Source: a virus. Taken from it: 61,959 bases of DNA. Both the position numbers and the translations under genes were made by a program. The stretch lies in the IMG/VR virus record IMGVR_UViG_3300050821_003702, positions 1 through 61,959 of that record. One strand, written 5' to 3'. Below the pieces are notes generated by a model that ran no database searches, was not told the DNA's origin, and was given only the letters and a program-made list of their open reading frames with translations. Shown one piece after another: positions 18,001 to 24,958 of this stretch (positions are counted from its first letter, which is position 1; the number at the start of each line of letters is the position of its first letter).

Positions 18001-18350
18001 AACGGCATAAAATTTTTAGCAAAGGTAATATCTGCGTGGAAACAAAACCCGTAAACAATTCAACGGCGCAGGCAGTCACTCAGGCCCTCGAAAGAGGATA
18101 CCGCATGAGTATCTAGGAACGGTGACTGCCCAGCGACTCGGGTGTTCAGAAATGTACAGACGGCAAAGCAAAGGCACCACGAAAGAATCCATCCGGGCAC
18201 ATGCGAGGAGTGAAACGAGTAGGCTGACGCTCCGTACCGCATCCCCCCTGATTCTTTTCGACTGATGGCCTGCGCATCCCACCGTCTTCGAAAGCTGAAC
18301 ACCCCAGCCGCTGTCAAACGTAAGTTGACAAGCGGAGAGGAGAAACAAAG
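18001..18350. other. Mostly non-coding region containing a structured RNA candidate
   Basis: 350 bases with no confident gene. Two very short frames are open (GTG 18036, 26 aa; GTG 18122, 44 aa, beginning VTAQRLGCSEMYRRQ, which has some helix-turn-helix flavour), both without good ribosome sites. The clearest content is the three-stem RNA element at 18071-18130. Confidence 0.4.
18071..18130 (+). ncRNA. Candidate structured RNA with three-way junction
   Basis: A 60-base element closes with a perfect 9-bp stem, GGCAGTCAC (18071-18079) with GTGACTGCC (18122-18130). Inside are CCTC-GAAA-GAGG (18086-18097), a stem capped by a GNRA-type GAAA tetraloop, and GATAC-N7-GTATC (18097-18113). This matches a three-way junction. 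It lies in a gene-free stretch; strand is chosen by context. It could be a small RNA or a leader element for the downstream genes. Covariation in related phages would test it. Confidence 0.45.
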
Positions 18351-18599
18351 ATGAACGCATACAAGAGGATTCGGCAAGACATGAGAAGAAACGAAGTCGA
18401 ATTGCTGGCCCATCTCAGGAAATGGAAAGGGGATGTTACCCACACGATGGGTTTCGGTTCTGCATGGCGCCACGCTATGGACCGCCTCGAAGCAGGGGGG
18501 CAGGTTGTATTCCAAACAGGCCGTGGACGATTCAGAATGGGTCACTACGCTGCTGTAAAAGGTGCGCGGCCAGTCACTCCAGCGGTGCGACATGGCTAA
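18351..18599 (+). CDS. Small DNA-binding-like protein (82 aa)
   Basis: ATG 18351 follows GAGAGGAGA. The protein is basic; helix-rich sequence (VELLAHLRKWKGDVTHTM, AWRHAMDRLEAGGQVVF) followed by a short beta hairpin (FQTGRGRFRMGHY) resembles a winged helix. It may be a transcription regulator, but this is a pattern-level guess. Its stop overlaps the next start by 8 bases. Confidence 0.55.
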   Translation: MNAYKRIRQDMRRNEVELLAHLRKWKGDVTHTMGFGSAWRHAMDRLEAGGQVVFQTGRGRFRMGHYAAVKGARPVTPAVRHG

Positions 18600-18828
18600 G
18601 GGATTCCGTGACGACCTCTGTGAAGCCTGCAACAAAGAAGTAGCCAACCACGAGACAGAGTATGGCATCCTCTGCGATGGATGTTATGCTCAAATCTTTC
18701 CAGAATTTCAACCCATTCGGCGTGAACTGTCCGCTGACTGGCTGCATCGTCCGACATCCCAAGGGAGTCAGGACAGAAAAGGAAACGAAAATGTTGAAGA
18801 GCAAAAAGCACCAAAAGAAGGAGTCTAA
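18592..18828 (+). CDS. Small zinc-binding protein (78 aa)
   Basis: ATG 18592 (MAKGFRDDLCEAC) overlaps the previous gene's end. Two CxxC pairs (CEAC and CDGC, 20 residues apart) form a zinc-ribbon or treble-clef-like site in residues 9-35; the rest is polar and probably disordered. The stop at 18826-18828 lies one base before the FtsK-like start, so the genes are coupled. Such small zinc proteins are unusually frequent in this region. Confidence 0.65.
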   Translation: MAKGFRDDLCEACNKEVANHETEYGILCDGCYAQIFPEFQPIRRELSADWLHRPTSQGSQDRKGNENVEEQKAPKEGV

Positions 18829-18829
18829 A

Positions 18830-20236
18830 GTGGCAAAGGAAGTTCTCGTTGGCGTGAAGTTGTTCGTCTGCAAGAAGTGCCCTGGCCTCGCTGGCCGTGA
18901 CTTCTACGTGGCTATCATGCGGACCCGCTGCTGCCTCTGTGGGCGCTTGATGGACCCGTTTGACCCGGAGTCCCTGGTCATATCTGATGCGAAGAGCAAC
19001 TACCCGAAGGGCGTGCAGCGATTCCCCCGCGAATTGGCGAGCACTCCGGAGCAGAAGCACGTGGTGGAGCTTATCCAGAACCGCACCAAAGACTTCGACT
19101 GCCCTGGAAAGGTCACCAACATTAACGTGGGCCCCATCGTCACGGAGTATGAATTTGCTCCAGACAAGTTCACCCGCCTGAAGCACGTGATGGGAATCAA
19201 CGAGGACCTGGCGATTGCACTGGAAGCTGAGAACATCAGCATCCGCAGGCTCCATGGCAAAGCAGCAATGTCGGTGGACGTTCCTAATAAGGTTAGGCAG
19301 GAAATTCGCTTCAGCGATTGCCTGAAGAACGCGATTGCTCACCGGGATGATATGGAACTACCCATCAACTTCGGCGTGCAGGCAAACGGACAGGCGTATG
19401 TAGAGGACCTAGCCCAGATGCCTCACCTCCTGATAGCCGGGACAACGGGTTCAGGCAAATCCGTATTCCTCAACAACGTCATCACCTCGCTGCTGGCTAT
19501 CCGTACCGCCCATCAGCTATGCTTTGTCATGGTGGACCCGAAGTCGGTGGAACTCTTCCACTATAAAGGTCTGCCCCACCTGATGCAGGACCCAGTGGCT
19601 GGAGTCTACGAAGCGCTGAACATCATGGAGAAGCTTATCCAGGAGATGAAGCGCAGGACCTCTAACCTCTTCGCCATGAAGGTCAAGAACCTCAAGGAGT
19701 ACAACGACAAGTGCAAGCGGGGAGACTTGAGCCCGCTGACTGGCAATCCTCTGACCGCTGAAGACCAGTGGCCGTACATCGTGGTAGTGATTGACGAGAT
19801 GGCGGACCTTATCCTCACGGAGAAGAAATCCTTCTCCGATAAGATGGCCCAGCTGGCTGCGATGTCCCGCGCTGCCGGTATCCACGTGATAGCCGCAACG
19901 CAGCGTCCGTCCGTTGACGTTCTCTCCGGGAGAATCAAAGTCAACTTTCCTGCCCGCGTAGCGTTCGGTGTACCGTCGCAAGCGGATTCCAAGACTATCC
20001 TCAACACAAAGGGTGCAGAGCAACTGCTCGGAAAAGGCGACATGCTCTTCATGTCCCCCATCCGTCCTGGCCTCCAGCGCCTACACGCTCCGTTCTGCGT
20101 CCAGGCAGATGTAGACCGCATCCTGAAGCTCAGCCTGGAAGTCGGCCACGTCCTGGCCGTGCCCGCTGATATGCTAACCCTGGAAGGGCTGGAGAAGTCT
20201 CCGGTGGACGCCTCCCCGAAAGGGATGGTGAACTGA
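18830..20236 (+). CDS. FtsK/SpoIIIE-type DNA translocase, soluble
   Basis: A 468-residue protein from GTG 18830, chosen because GAAGGAG lies 6 bases upstream and the upstream zinc gene stops just before. Residues about 10-45 hold a zinc-like site (CKKC, CCLC), and RFPR occurs at residues 64-67. The rest matches the FtsK motor: beta-domain sequence (VTNINVGPIVTEYEFAP), Walker A in GTTGSGKSV, Walker B in VVVIDEMADL, and the signature around ARVAFGVPSQADSKTIL. No membrane segments and no gamma domain are present. FtsK motors pump dsDNA; a phage copy could segregate, package or remodel phage DNA. The family is secure; the role is inference. Confidence 0.88.
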   Translation: MAKEVLVGVKLFVCKKCPGLAGRDFYVAIMRTRCCLCGRLMDPFDPESLVISDAKSNYPKGVQRFPRELASTPEQKHVVELIQNRTKDFDCPGKVTNINVGPIVTEYEFAPDKFTRLKHVMGINEDLAIALEAENISIRRLHGKAAMSVDVPNKVRQEIRFSDCLKNAIAHRDDMELPINFGVQANGQAYVEDLAQMPHLLIAGTTGSGKSVFLNNVITSLLAIRTAHQLCFVMVDPKSVELFHYKGLPHLMQDPVAGVYEALNIMEKLIQEMKRRTSNLFAMKVKNLKEYNDKCKRGDLSPLTGNPLTAEDQWPYIVVVIDEMADLILTEKKSFSDKMAQLAAMSRAAGIHVIAATQRPSVDVLSGRIKVNFPARVAFGVPSQADSKTILNTKGAEQLLGKGDMLFMSPIRPGLQRLHAPFCVQADVDRILKLSLEVGHVLAVPADMLTLEGLEKSPVDASPKGMVN

Positions 20237-20237
20237 C

Positions 20238-20468
20238 ATGCGAGTCGTTGAAAAACCGGGCAAAGTCATCCGCATCCGCATTGACGAAATGGTGAACGGC
20301 CAGAATGTGAAGGGCTGCCAGACCATCCATCTCACGGATACGACCGTAAGAGATGTCTACAACAAGCTTGCATCGGCTCTAGGGGTAGCACCCTTGCCGG
20401 ACATGCAGGAAGAGAAAGGCGGTACAGAAAATGCCCAAAGGCATACCAGCAACAAAGAAACCTTGTAA
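20238..20468 (+). CDS. Small hypothetical protein downstream of FtsK-like gene (76 aa)
   Basis: A 76-residue protein starting 1 base after the FtsK-like stop. The N-terminal half has alternating beta character (KVIRIRIDEM) and a helix follows (VRDVYNKLASALGV); the tail is polar. Tight linkage suggests co-expression with the translocase. No family recognised. Confidence 0.5.
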   Translation: MRVVEKPGKVIRIRIDEMVNGQNVKGCQTIHLTDTTVRDVYNKLASALGVAPLPDMQEEKGGTENAQRHTSNKETL

Positions 20469-20920
20469 GTGGTGCAGAGAGCCTCAAGCTCCTCGATGGC
20501 TCAAGCATCACGAAGGCGGGGTGTGAGTCAAATCCAAAACGGAAAGGAAAGGCGAATGCGAAACAACACAGCAACAGCACGGAAACTCTTGACCATGCCA
20601 TCGACCTTCAAAAGGCATACCTCACCGGCAAGATTGAGCAAATCGTTCGTGGGTACGCGGAGAGCATCGGCGTACCTTTCGCCACTCTTGCCGAAGGGGT
20701 GGCAGCAGGTTTACGAGTCTTTGCGCGCAGGTAGCTACTTCGGCCTTCGCATCCAATGTAGGCACCCCGGATGCGGAGTACTTCCACCGCAACAACTCGT
20801 TGGTGCCCAGCGCTGGCGGTGGCTGGCCGTCCATACAGAACTGGAGCACACCCGCCGATGAAGAACTGGGAACGATTCGTTTTCGAATGCCTCGTCATCA
20901 GCCTCCAGAGCAACGATGAG
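20431..20920 (+). pseudogene. Zinc-finger protein gene interrupted by two apparent frameshifts
   Basis: The frame from ATG 20431 gives 31 residues (MPKGIPATKKPCKWC...) and stops at TGA 20524. Skipping one base in the GGGG run near 20518 continues into a frame reading GGCESNPKRKG and on through AYLTGKIEQIVRGYAESIGV to TAG 20732. The joined sequence completes a zinc finger C-x2-C-x10-H-x4-C that neither frame has alone. A return shift near 20725 would continue through FASNVGTPDAEYFHRNN to a TGA at 20918-20920. The neutral explanations are two sequencing indels or gene decay; programmed shifting is less likely because no slippery heptamer is seen. Confidence 0.5.
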
Positions 20921-21064
20921 CAAGCCTTCGATGAAATATTCAAGGTAGCTCAAACCAACCCGGAAGTCGGAAGACTTCTCTTCGAAGCACTTCTTTACGT
21001 AGCCAGTCAAGCAGGAGGAACGACAGATGCCTCTTTGGAAATACGACCTAACGTACACGCGTGA
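20858..21064 (+). CDS. Small helical protein (68 aa)
   Basis: ATG 20858 gives a 68-residue acidic protein (MKNWERFVFECLVISLQSN...) that looks fully helical. Its start overlaps the end of the interrupted zinc-finger gene and its end overlaps the next gene by 38 bases. Frames starting further upstream contain unlikely composition, so this start is preferred. Function unknown. Confidence 0.5.
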   Translation: MKNWERFVFECLVISLQSNDEQAFDEIFKVAQTNPEVGRLLFEALLYVASQAGGTTDASLEIRPNVHA

Positions 21065-21311
21065 CGACGTGAAGACAGCCCTTCCAGACGGTTGGGCTGT
21101 CTTCATTTACAAGGTGACGAGCGGAGACTCCGGCAAGTCCTACTATTGCCAGCTGCTCGTCAATCCGAAGACCAGCCAGACCATCGAGTTTTGCGACTGC
21201 CCAGAAGGAAGATTCCGTGCCCCTCTAGCGGTACTGGCTGCCGTCCCCCACCTATGCAAGCACACGGAGAACCTGGTGGAATTCCTCCGCCAGAAAGGAG
21301 ACAAGAAGTGA
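21027..21311 (+). CDS. SWIM-type zinc-finger-like protein (94 aa)
   Basis: ATG 21027 follows CAGGAGGA. A beta-rich N-terminal half (WKYDLTYTRDDVKTAL, VFIYKVTS) leads to CDCPEG and, about 20 residues later, LCKH, matching the SWIM pattern CxC-xn-CxH, which binds zinc and contacts DNA or protein. Phage SWIM proteins are small like this. The stop overlaps the next GTG. The partner is unknown. Confidence 0.65.
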   Translation: MPLWKYDLTYTRDDVKTALPDGWAVFIYKVTSGDSGKSYYCQLLVNPKTSQTIEFCDCPEGRFRAPLAVLAAVPHLCKHTENLVEFLRQKGDKK

Positions 21312-21475
21312 GCGACAACAGCAGTATGACGAGATGTACACCATGCCTCCATGGGAAGCATAAGAACCACGTCCCTGGAACGTGCCGGTGTAAGGTCTGC
21401 AATCCCCCAGCGAAGAAGGTGAGGGCAGCAGAGCGGGAGGAATTATCCATCGGCACTTCGCCGCTGGATAAGTGA
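21308..21475 (+). CDS. Cysteine-rich microprotein (55 aa)
   Basis: GTG 21308 overlaps the SWIM protein stop (GTGA) and follows AAAGGAGACA. The 55 residues contain CTPC, then CRCKVC, a likely single zinc site. The C-terminal third is charged. It belongs to the series of zinc microproteins here; function unknown. Confidence 0.55.
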   Translation: MSDNSSMTRCTPCLHGKHKNHVPGTCRCKVCNPPAKKVRAAEREELSIGTSPLDK

Positions 21476-21479
21476 GCTG

Positions 21480-22166
21480 ATGGCCTACGCCTTCCGGGTT
21501 ATCCCAGCAAAAGAATCAGCGGAGGATAGGCAGAAACGCCTCTCCGCCAACCGCCAGTTCCGGCAGGAAAAAGAAGACAAGCTGGAGCGCCTACGCCACG
21601 GAGGTGCCAAGGCAGACCTGGAGACAGCTAACATCTATCTCCTGCTTGGCATCGACTACCCCAACATTCCGGACAAATCGCAGCTGTACGAACTTGTCCG
21701 CTTCAAATTCCACAACCGCCGTGAGGACTCCCTCCCAGAAGAAATCGTTGCAGTCCTGATGGAGCACTTTGGGGCGGATATTCAGAAGGACGCAGTGGGA
21801 ATCCCAATCATCAAAATCCCCCGCCAGGGGGAAGAAGAGGAAGGAAAAGAAATGAAATTGTACTCACAGCTAGCAAGGTCAACAGGCCAGTCGAGGAAGC
21901 TCATCCGGCAGGTGTACGAGGCTTTGGTGTCCCAAATCCATTACGAACTCAAGCACGAGCGGGTCATGAGGCTTCCGGACCTCGGCATCATCCGTGTAGC
22001 CTACCGGAAGGCACTCCCAAAACGGCAGGGAATTGTCCCCTTCACCGGGGAGAAGAAGATGTTTGCGGCACGCCCAGCCTCCAACAAGCTTCGCTTCCGG
22101 CCAGCCAAGCCGCTGAAGGAATACGTGGACCGGAAGGTGAAGGTGCAGGCCCCCAAGAAAAAGTAA
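21480..22166 (+). CDS. Protein with C-terminal HU/IHF-like DNA-binding domain
   Basis: A 228-residue protein. Residues about 125-220 match the HU/IHF fold: helices (YSQLARSTGQSRKLIRQVYE), then strands with LPDLGIIRVAYRKA, the DNA-clasping arm with GIVPFTG, and KLRFRPAKPLKEYV, like the HU ending FKPGKALKEAV. Residues 1-120 are a separate charged, helical domain not found in HU. An internal ATG at 21852, preceded by a purine-rich GAGGAAGGAAAAG, could yield the HU domain alone. HU proteins bend DNA and assist replication, recombination or packaging. The fold is well supported; the use of the internal start is inference. Confidence 0.75.
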   Translation: MAYAFRVIPAKESAEDRQKRLSANRQFRQEKEDKLERLRHGGAKADLETANIYLLLGIDYPNIPDKSQLYELVRFKFHNRREDSLPEEIVAVLMEHFGADIQKDAVGIPIIKIPRQGEEEEGKEMKLYSQLARSTGQSRKLIRQVYEALVSQIHYELKHERVMRLPDLGIIRVAYRKALPKRQGIVPFTGEKKMFAARPASNKLRFRPAKPLKEYVDRKVKVQAPKKK

Positions 22167-22175
22167 CCGCATCTA

Positions 22176-22268
22176 ACTGAGCAACCCGATAATGGGTAGT
22201 GAGCCTTCTCCGAAGAGCAATCCGACTCACGATAGCGAGCTATTTCATATCTTGAAAGGAGAGTGAGA
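22176..22268. repeat. Degenerate 37-nt repeat array 1, first part
   Basis: Alternating blocks AGCAACCC (22180), GTGAGCC (22199), AGCAATCC (22216) and GCGAGCT (22235) have the same spacing as the longer array after the next small gene. The period (36-37) is not a multiple of three, so it is not a coding repeat. Confidence 0.55.
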
Positions 22269-22271
22269 AAG

Positions 22272-22379
22272 ATGGAATTCCTAAAGGAAGCGGTTGGTGT
22301 AGCGATTGCCAGGAAGAGGTATTGGCTCATTCCAACAATCGTTGTGCTGGCAGCAGTCCGATTCCTGTTTCCCAAATAG
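22272..22379 (+). CDS. Tiny membrane protein (35 aa), DUF5989-like
   Basis: ATG 22272 follows GAAAGGAGA. The peptide begins with an amphipathic segment (MEFLKEAVGVAIARKRYW) followed by one hydrophobic helix (LIPTIVVLAAVRFLF) and Pro-Lys. The pattern EFL...RK-x-W-L-x-P-I matches, from memory, the DUF5989 family of about 50-residue membrane proteins. It is embedded in a repeat array, an odd setting for a gene. Confidence 0.6.
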   Translation: MEFLKEAVGVAIARKRYWLIPTIVVLAAVRFLFPK

Positions 22380-22568
22380 CAAATCGTCATCACAAGCAGT
22401 CCAACTTGTCGAATGAACCAATGAACAATAGCAAATCCAATTCGTACCAGTGAATCATTCAGAACGAGAAGCCTTGAGAAGGGCAGTGAGCCAGGTCGAG
22501 CCAAGAAACCCGAAGTGACATAGTGAACCAAGACTCTCAAGCAATCCGGTGTACGATAAGTGAATTGA
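22378..22568. repeat. Degenerate 37-nt repeat array 1, second part
   Basis: Block A (RTGARYC, e.g. ATGAACC, GTGAATC, GTGAGCC, GTGAACC, GTGAATT) begins at 22413, 22450, 22486, 22523 and 22560, intervals of 36-37. Block B (AGCAATCC or variants) begins about 17 bases after block A, at 22430 and 22540 clearly and in weaker form elsewhere. The bases between blocks are not conserved. The last unit ends just before the ribosome site of the 22581 gene. It could be a protein-binding array, origin or transcribed leader. Confidence 0.6.
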
Positions 22569-22580
22569 AAAGGAGAAAAG

Positions 22581-23441
22581 ATGATGGAAACGCAAGAGAA
22601 GGAAATCAAACTGTGGTCAAACCTCCGCGCACTAGTTGATTCTTATTTTGCAGCCCAGAAATCCCGAATCGGCTGGAGCAATCGCCTTGATGCCATCAAG
22701 CGTGGTGCCGATGCGCAAGAGGACCCGAAGCTGTTGCAGGCCCAGTTCTACCACGACCAGTTTCACACCATCGAACGGAAAGCCTTTGATGAAATCGAAT
22801 CCGAGCTAGACAACTATAAGGTCTGGCCGTGGCTTCAGAAAGTGAAGGGGATTGGCCCCACTCTCGCCGGCAAGCTGCTAAGTGAGATTGACATCAGGAA
22901 AGCCCCCCACGTCTCCAACCTCTGGGCGTTCTGCGGCCAGGGACTGCGGCAGGGAGAGGGTGAGAAGTGGGAGTGCACCGAGTGTGGATACTCTATCGCT
23001 CCATTTGCAGACCACGACGCTGCCCTGGCGCACGTTGTGGAATTTCATCCGGGGGTTGGAGCCGAGCCAGAAACAGCCCTCAGACTCAGCCCCAACTGGC
23101 AGATTCAACGCCTCCGCAAGGGGGTGAAGATTGATTACTCCCCACGCCTCAAATCCACTTGCTTCCTCATCGGTGGGAGCTTCCTCCGCTGCGGTAGCCC
23201 TTACCGAAGGGTGTACGACTCCGCGAAGGACTACTACAAGGCAAACCGGAAGGATTGGACCCTCAAGCATATTGACATGGCCTCCCGCCGAAAGATGGTG
23301 AAGATTTTCCTCAGCCACCTCTGGGCAAAGTACCGGGAAGCCGAAGGCCTGGAAGTCACGCTGCCTTACCCGATAGCTAAACTCCCAGGGCACACCCACT
23401 ACTCCGCGCCGGAGGATTTTGAAACCACAAAGGGGAAGTAG
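22581..23441 (+). CDS. IS110-family transposase-like HhH protein with inserted zinc finger
   Basis: A 286-residue protein. Residues about 90-125 (LQKVKGIGPTLAGKLLSEI, then NLWAFCGQG) match the helix-hairpin-helix of the Transposase_20 domain of IS110/IS116 elements, and residues about 200-250 (FLIGGSFLRCGSPYRRVY) match its C-terminal half. Between them is a C2H2-like insert (CTECGYS, then HVVEFH). The N-terminal RuvC-like DEDD nuclease domain of true IS110 transposases is not evident, so it is probably a domesticated DNA-binding protein. No inverted repeats of an insertion sequence were seen around it. Start ATG 22581 follows AAAAGGAGA. Confidence 0.65.
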   Translation: MMETQEKEIKLWSNLRALVDSYFAAQKSRIGWSNRLDAIKRGADAQEDPKLLQAQFYHDQFHTIERKAFDEIESELDNYKVWPWLQKVKGIGPTLAGKLLSEIDIRKAPHVSNLWAFCGQGLRQGEGEKWECTECGYSIAPFADHDAALAHVVEFHPGVGAEPETALRLSPNWQIQRLRKGVKIDYSPRLKSTCFLIGGSFLRCGSPYRRVYDSAKDYYKANRKDWTLKHIDMASRRKMVKIFLSHLWAKYREAEGLEVTLPYPIAKLPGHTHYSAPEDFETTKGK

Positions 23442-23460
23442 GTAAATGGAGGGATTTTTT

Positions 23461-23595
23461 ATGGAATTGCTCCGTCGCATATTTAGTTTGTGGTTTTGTA
23501 GAGATTGCTATTGTGGGAAACGTTTGCGCTGGTTCCAAACATCCTGCGATAGTCGTGAATGCCAGGCACAAGACCAGGAATCGCAAGTTTGGTGA
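23461..23595 (+). CDS. Cysteine-rich microprotein (44 aa)
   Basis: ATG 23461 lies 6 bases after TGGAGGG; an in-frame ATG at 23446 is an alternative. The peptide contains CRDCYCG and CDSREC, a plausible treble-clef zinc site, and a hydrophobic N-terminus (LLRRIFSLWF). Too short for functional assignment. Confidence 0.5.
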   Translation: MELLRRIFSLWFCRDCYCGKRLRWFQTSCDSRECQAQDQESQVW

Positions 23596-23601
23596 AATCG
23601 A

Positions 23602-23611
23602 GCGTTCTATC
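23602..23611 (+). promoter_or_regulatory. Recurrent leader motif GCGTTCTATC, copy 3
   Basis: Located 27 bases upstream of ATG 23629 in a true intergenic gap, matching the spacing of the copies before 11580, 14522 and 33258. Confidence 0.4.
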
Positions 23612-23628
23612 AAGTTGAAGGAGTCCCA

Positions 23629-24252
23629 ATGGAAAGTTCCTATGGTGAAAAGCATCTCATACCCGGAGTGAGTTGGGTAGTCAATACTGTCACTGGCCAC
23701 ACAGGACAAGTCTATAAGATGCTTCCGAAGTTCGGTGCCCAGGTGTGGAACAAAAAAGACCAGACCCGAGAAAATTGGTTCTGGTCAATTTTAACCGTTA
23801 GAATCCCCCGGAGCATCAAGAGGTATCCCCGGCCTCTGAGGTTTGCGAGGGAAGTGCCGACCGAGCAGTGCCATTGTCCATCGGGGAGAGAGAAGGTTGA
23901 AAATGAGCACAGCGTTCGCTGCCTCAAGTGCAAGAAGCTCATCGGTTCAGAGAGCTTCCCAAAGAGGCTCGCAAGAGCCGAAGTCAAGTTACGCAAGGCA
24001 TACCTTCGAAGGGTTAAGAAGGAAAATCCCAGAGGCAAAATTCCTCGGGGAAAGCGTAGACCTGGAAAAGCAACGCCAGCACGTGGTCCTATCCGTCCCA
24101 AGAAGAGACGGAAAGCCAGTAAGAGTCGAGTACGTCAGCTACACGGAGGACGCATTGCGAAAAATAAAGCGCATCCCAAGAGAGCCAAGGTTTCCGCGCA
24201 TCCAAAGGTTTCCCCGCCTCGCGGAAAAACAAAACGCAGCAAAAGCCGCTAA
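23629..24252 (+). CDS. Basic zinc-binding protein, overlapping another frame
   Basis: A 207-residue protein from ATG 23629 (GAAGGAG upstream). Residues 1-60 are globular, then RIPRSIKRYPRPLRFARE, an R-x-P-R-rich segment like the RFPR motif, followed by Cys residues (CHCPSG, CLKCKK) that could bind zinc. The last about 75 residues are almost pure Lys/Arg/Pro/Gly and overlap, in another frame, a frame with more protein-like composition (23903-24259). The basic tail may be real or a by-product of that overlap. Confidence 0.55.
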   Translation: MESSYGEKHLIPGVSWVVNTVTGHTGQVYKMLPKFGAQVWNKKDQTRENWFWSILTVRIPRSIKRYPRPLRFAREVPTEQCHCPSGREKVENEHSVRCLKCKKLIGSESFPKRLARAEVKLRKAYLRRVKKENPRGKIPRGKRRPGKATPARGPIRPKKRRKASKSRVRQLHGGRIAKNKAHPKRAKVSAHPKVSPPRGKTKRSKSR

Positions 24253-24259
24253 GACATAG
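23903..24259 (+). CDS. Protein with tandem RFPR motifs, overlapping frame (118 aa)
   Basis: ATG 23903 follows GAGAGAAGG. The N-terminal 35 residues are Ser/Ala/Gln-rich; the middle (HVVLSVPRRDGKPVRVEYVS) is a convincing beta-rich segment; the C-terminus reads RIPREPRFPRIQRFPR, giving RFPR twice, six residues apart, at residues 96-105. Almost all of it overlaps the 23629 frame. The orderly middle and the shared motif argue that this frame is expressed. Confidence 0.5.
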   Translation: MSTAFAASSARSSSVQRASQRGSQEPKSSYARHTFEGLRRKIPEAKFLGESVDLEKQRQHVVLSVPRRDGKPVRVEYVSYTEDALRKIKRIPREPRFPRIQRFPRLAEKQNAAKAAKT

Positions 24260-24337
24260 GGGAAAATCTTCCTTGCTTCTTCACACACCACCTTATAGAC
24301 TTTCAACCAGTTCGAAGTTCGCTCGGGAGAATCCAAA

Positions 24338-24958
24338 TTGCCATATGATGTTGGAGTGGCCCTGCGGCGGTTCAAGAACCTCATCCGCTGGGCAGCTAAT
24401 CATTACGCTATGCCCGGACATTTCCGGAGGTCAAAGGAAGAACTGGAAGCGGAGGGCTTGCTCATCCTCGTTCAGTGCTGCCGAGACTTTCCTGACGGGC
24501 AGATATTTTTCGCCAGATACTTCAAGCGGTCTCTGTACAACAAGCTTCGTGACTTGTCCCGATTCGACAGGACGCATAGCCGGGATGGGTTCGAAGTAGA
24601 ACTCGCAGAGGCAGAAAACGTCAAACAGAAACAGGTGACCGACCCGTTCCTAGAAATGGTGAAGGACAAGGCGGTGGACCTATATCCGTACCTAACCCCT
24701 GAGGCCAGACGGTTTCTCAGGACCTTAATCAATCCACCCCTTCCAGTCTGTCAATTCGCCTGGATGGACTTTTGCCGGAAGAACAAGCTCATCTCCCAGG
24801 GGCAAAAGGTAAAGGACGCAAAAAGATTCCGTGTCAGGCTGCGGCACATCTGTCAGTACCTCGGGATGGACAGCAGCGATGTACGGAGGGTTGTAGAGGA
24901 AATACAAATAGCAAACAGAGGGAGGACAGTAGATGGCTTCAAAGAAAGACCCAGGTAA
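24338..24958 (+). CDS. Sigma-70-like factor (region 2-like)
   Basis: A 206-residue protein with start TTG 24338 behind CGGGAGA. Residues about 30-75 (SKEELEAEGLLILVQCCRDF then FFARYFKRSLYNKLRDLSR) match sigma region 2, where a DLxQEx core is followed by a helix that binds RNA polymerase and melts the -10 element. A C-terminal helical region (VRLRHICQYLGMDSSDVRRV) could be a region 4-like DNA reader. A second sigma-like gene occurs at 45689. Phage sigma-like proteins redirect host polymerase; which promoters this one serves is unknown. Confidence 0.6.
   Translation: MPYDVGVALRRFKNLIRWAANHYAMPGHFRRSKEELEAEGLLILVQCCRDFPDGQIFFARYFKRSLYNKLRDLSRFDRTHSRDGFEVELAEAENVKQKQVTDPFLEMVKDKAVDLYPYLTPEARRFLRTLINPPLPVCQFAWMDFCRKNKLISQGQKVKDAKRFRVRLRHICQYLGMDSSDVRRVVEEIQIANRGRTVDGFKERPR

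Noticed and set aside
18596-19342. Long minus-strand frame opposite the FtsK-like gene
   Set aside because: It mirrors a strongly supported + strand gene with Walker motifs and has no ribosome site or recognisable domain.
20469-20861. 130-residue frame on the + strand
   Set aside because: Composition is Arg/Ser-rich and poor; the other two frames give orderly protein-like sequence over the same bases.
22176-22568. CRISPR array
   Set aside because: The conserved blocks are only 7-9 bases and the variable parts about 10-12 bases, with no full-length repeat; there is no cas gene nearby.
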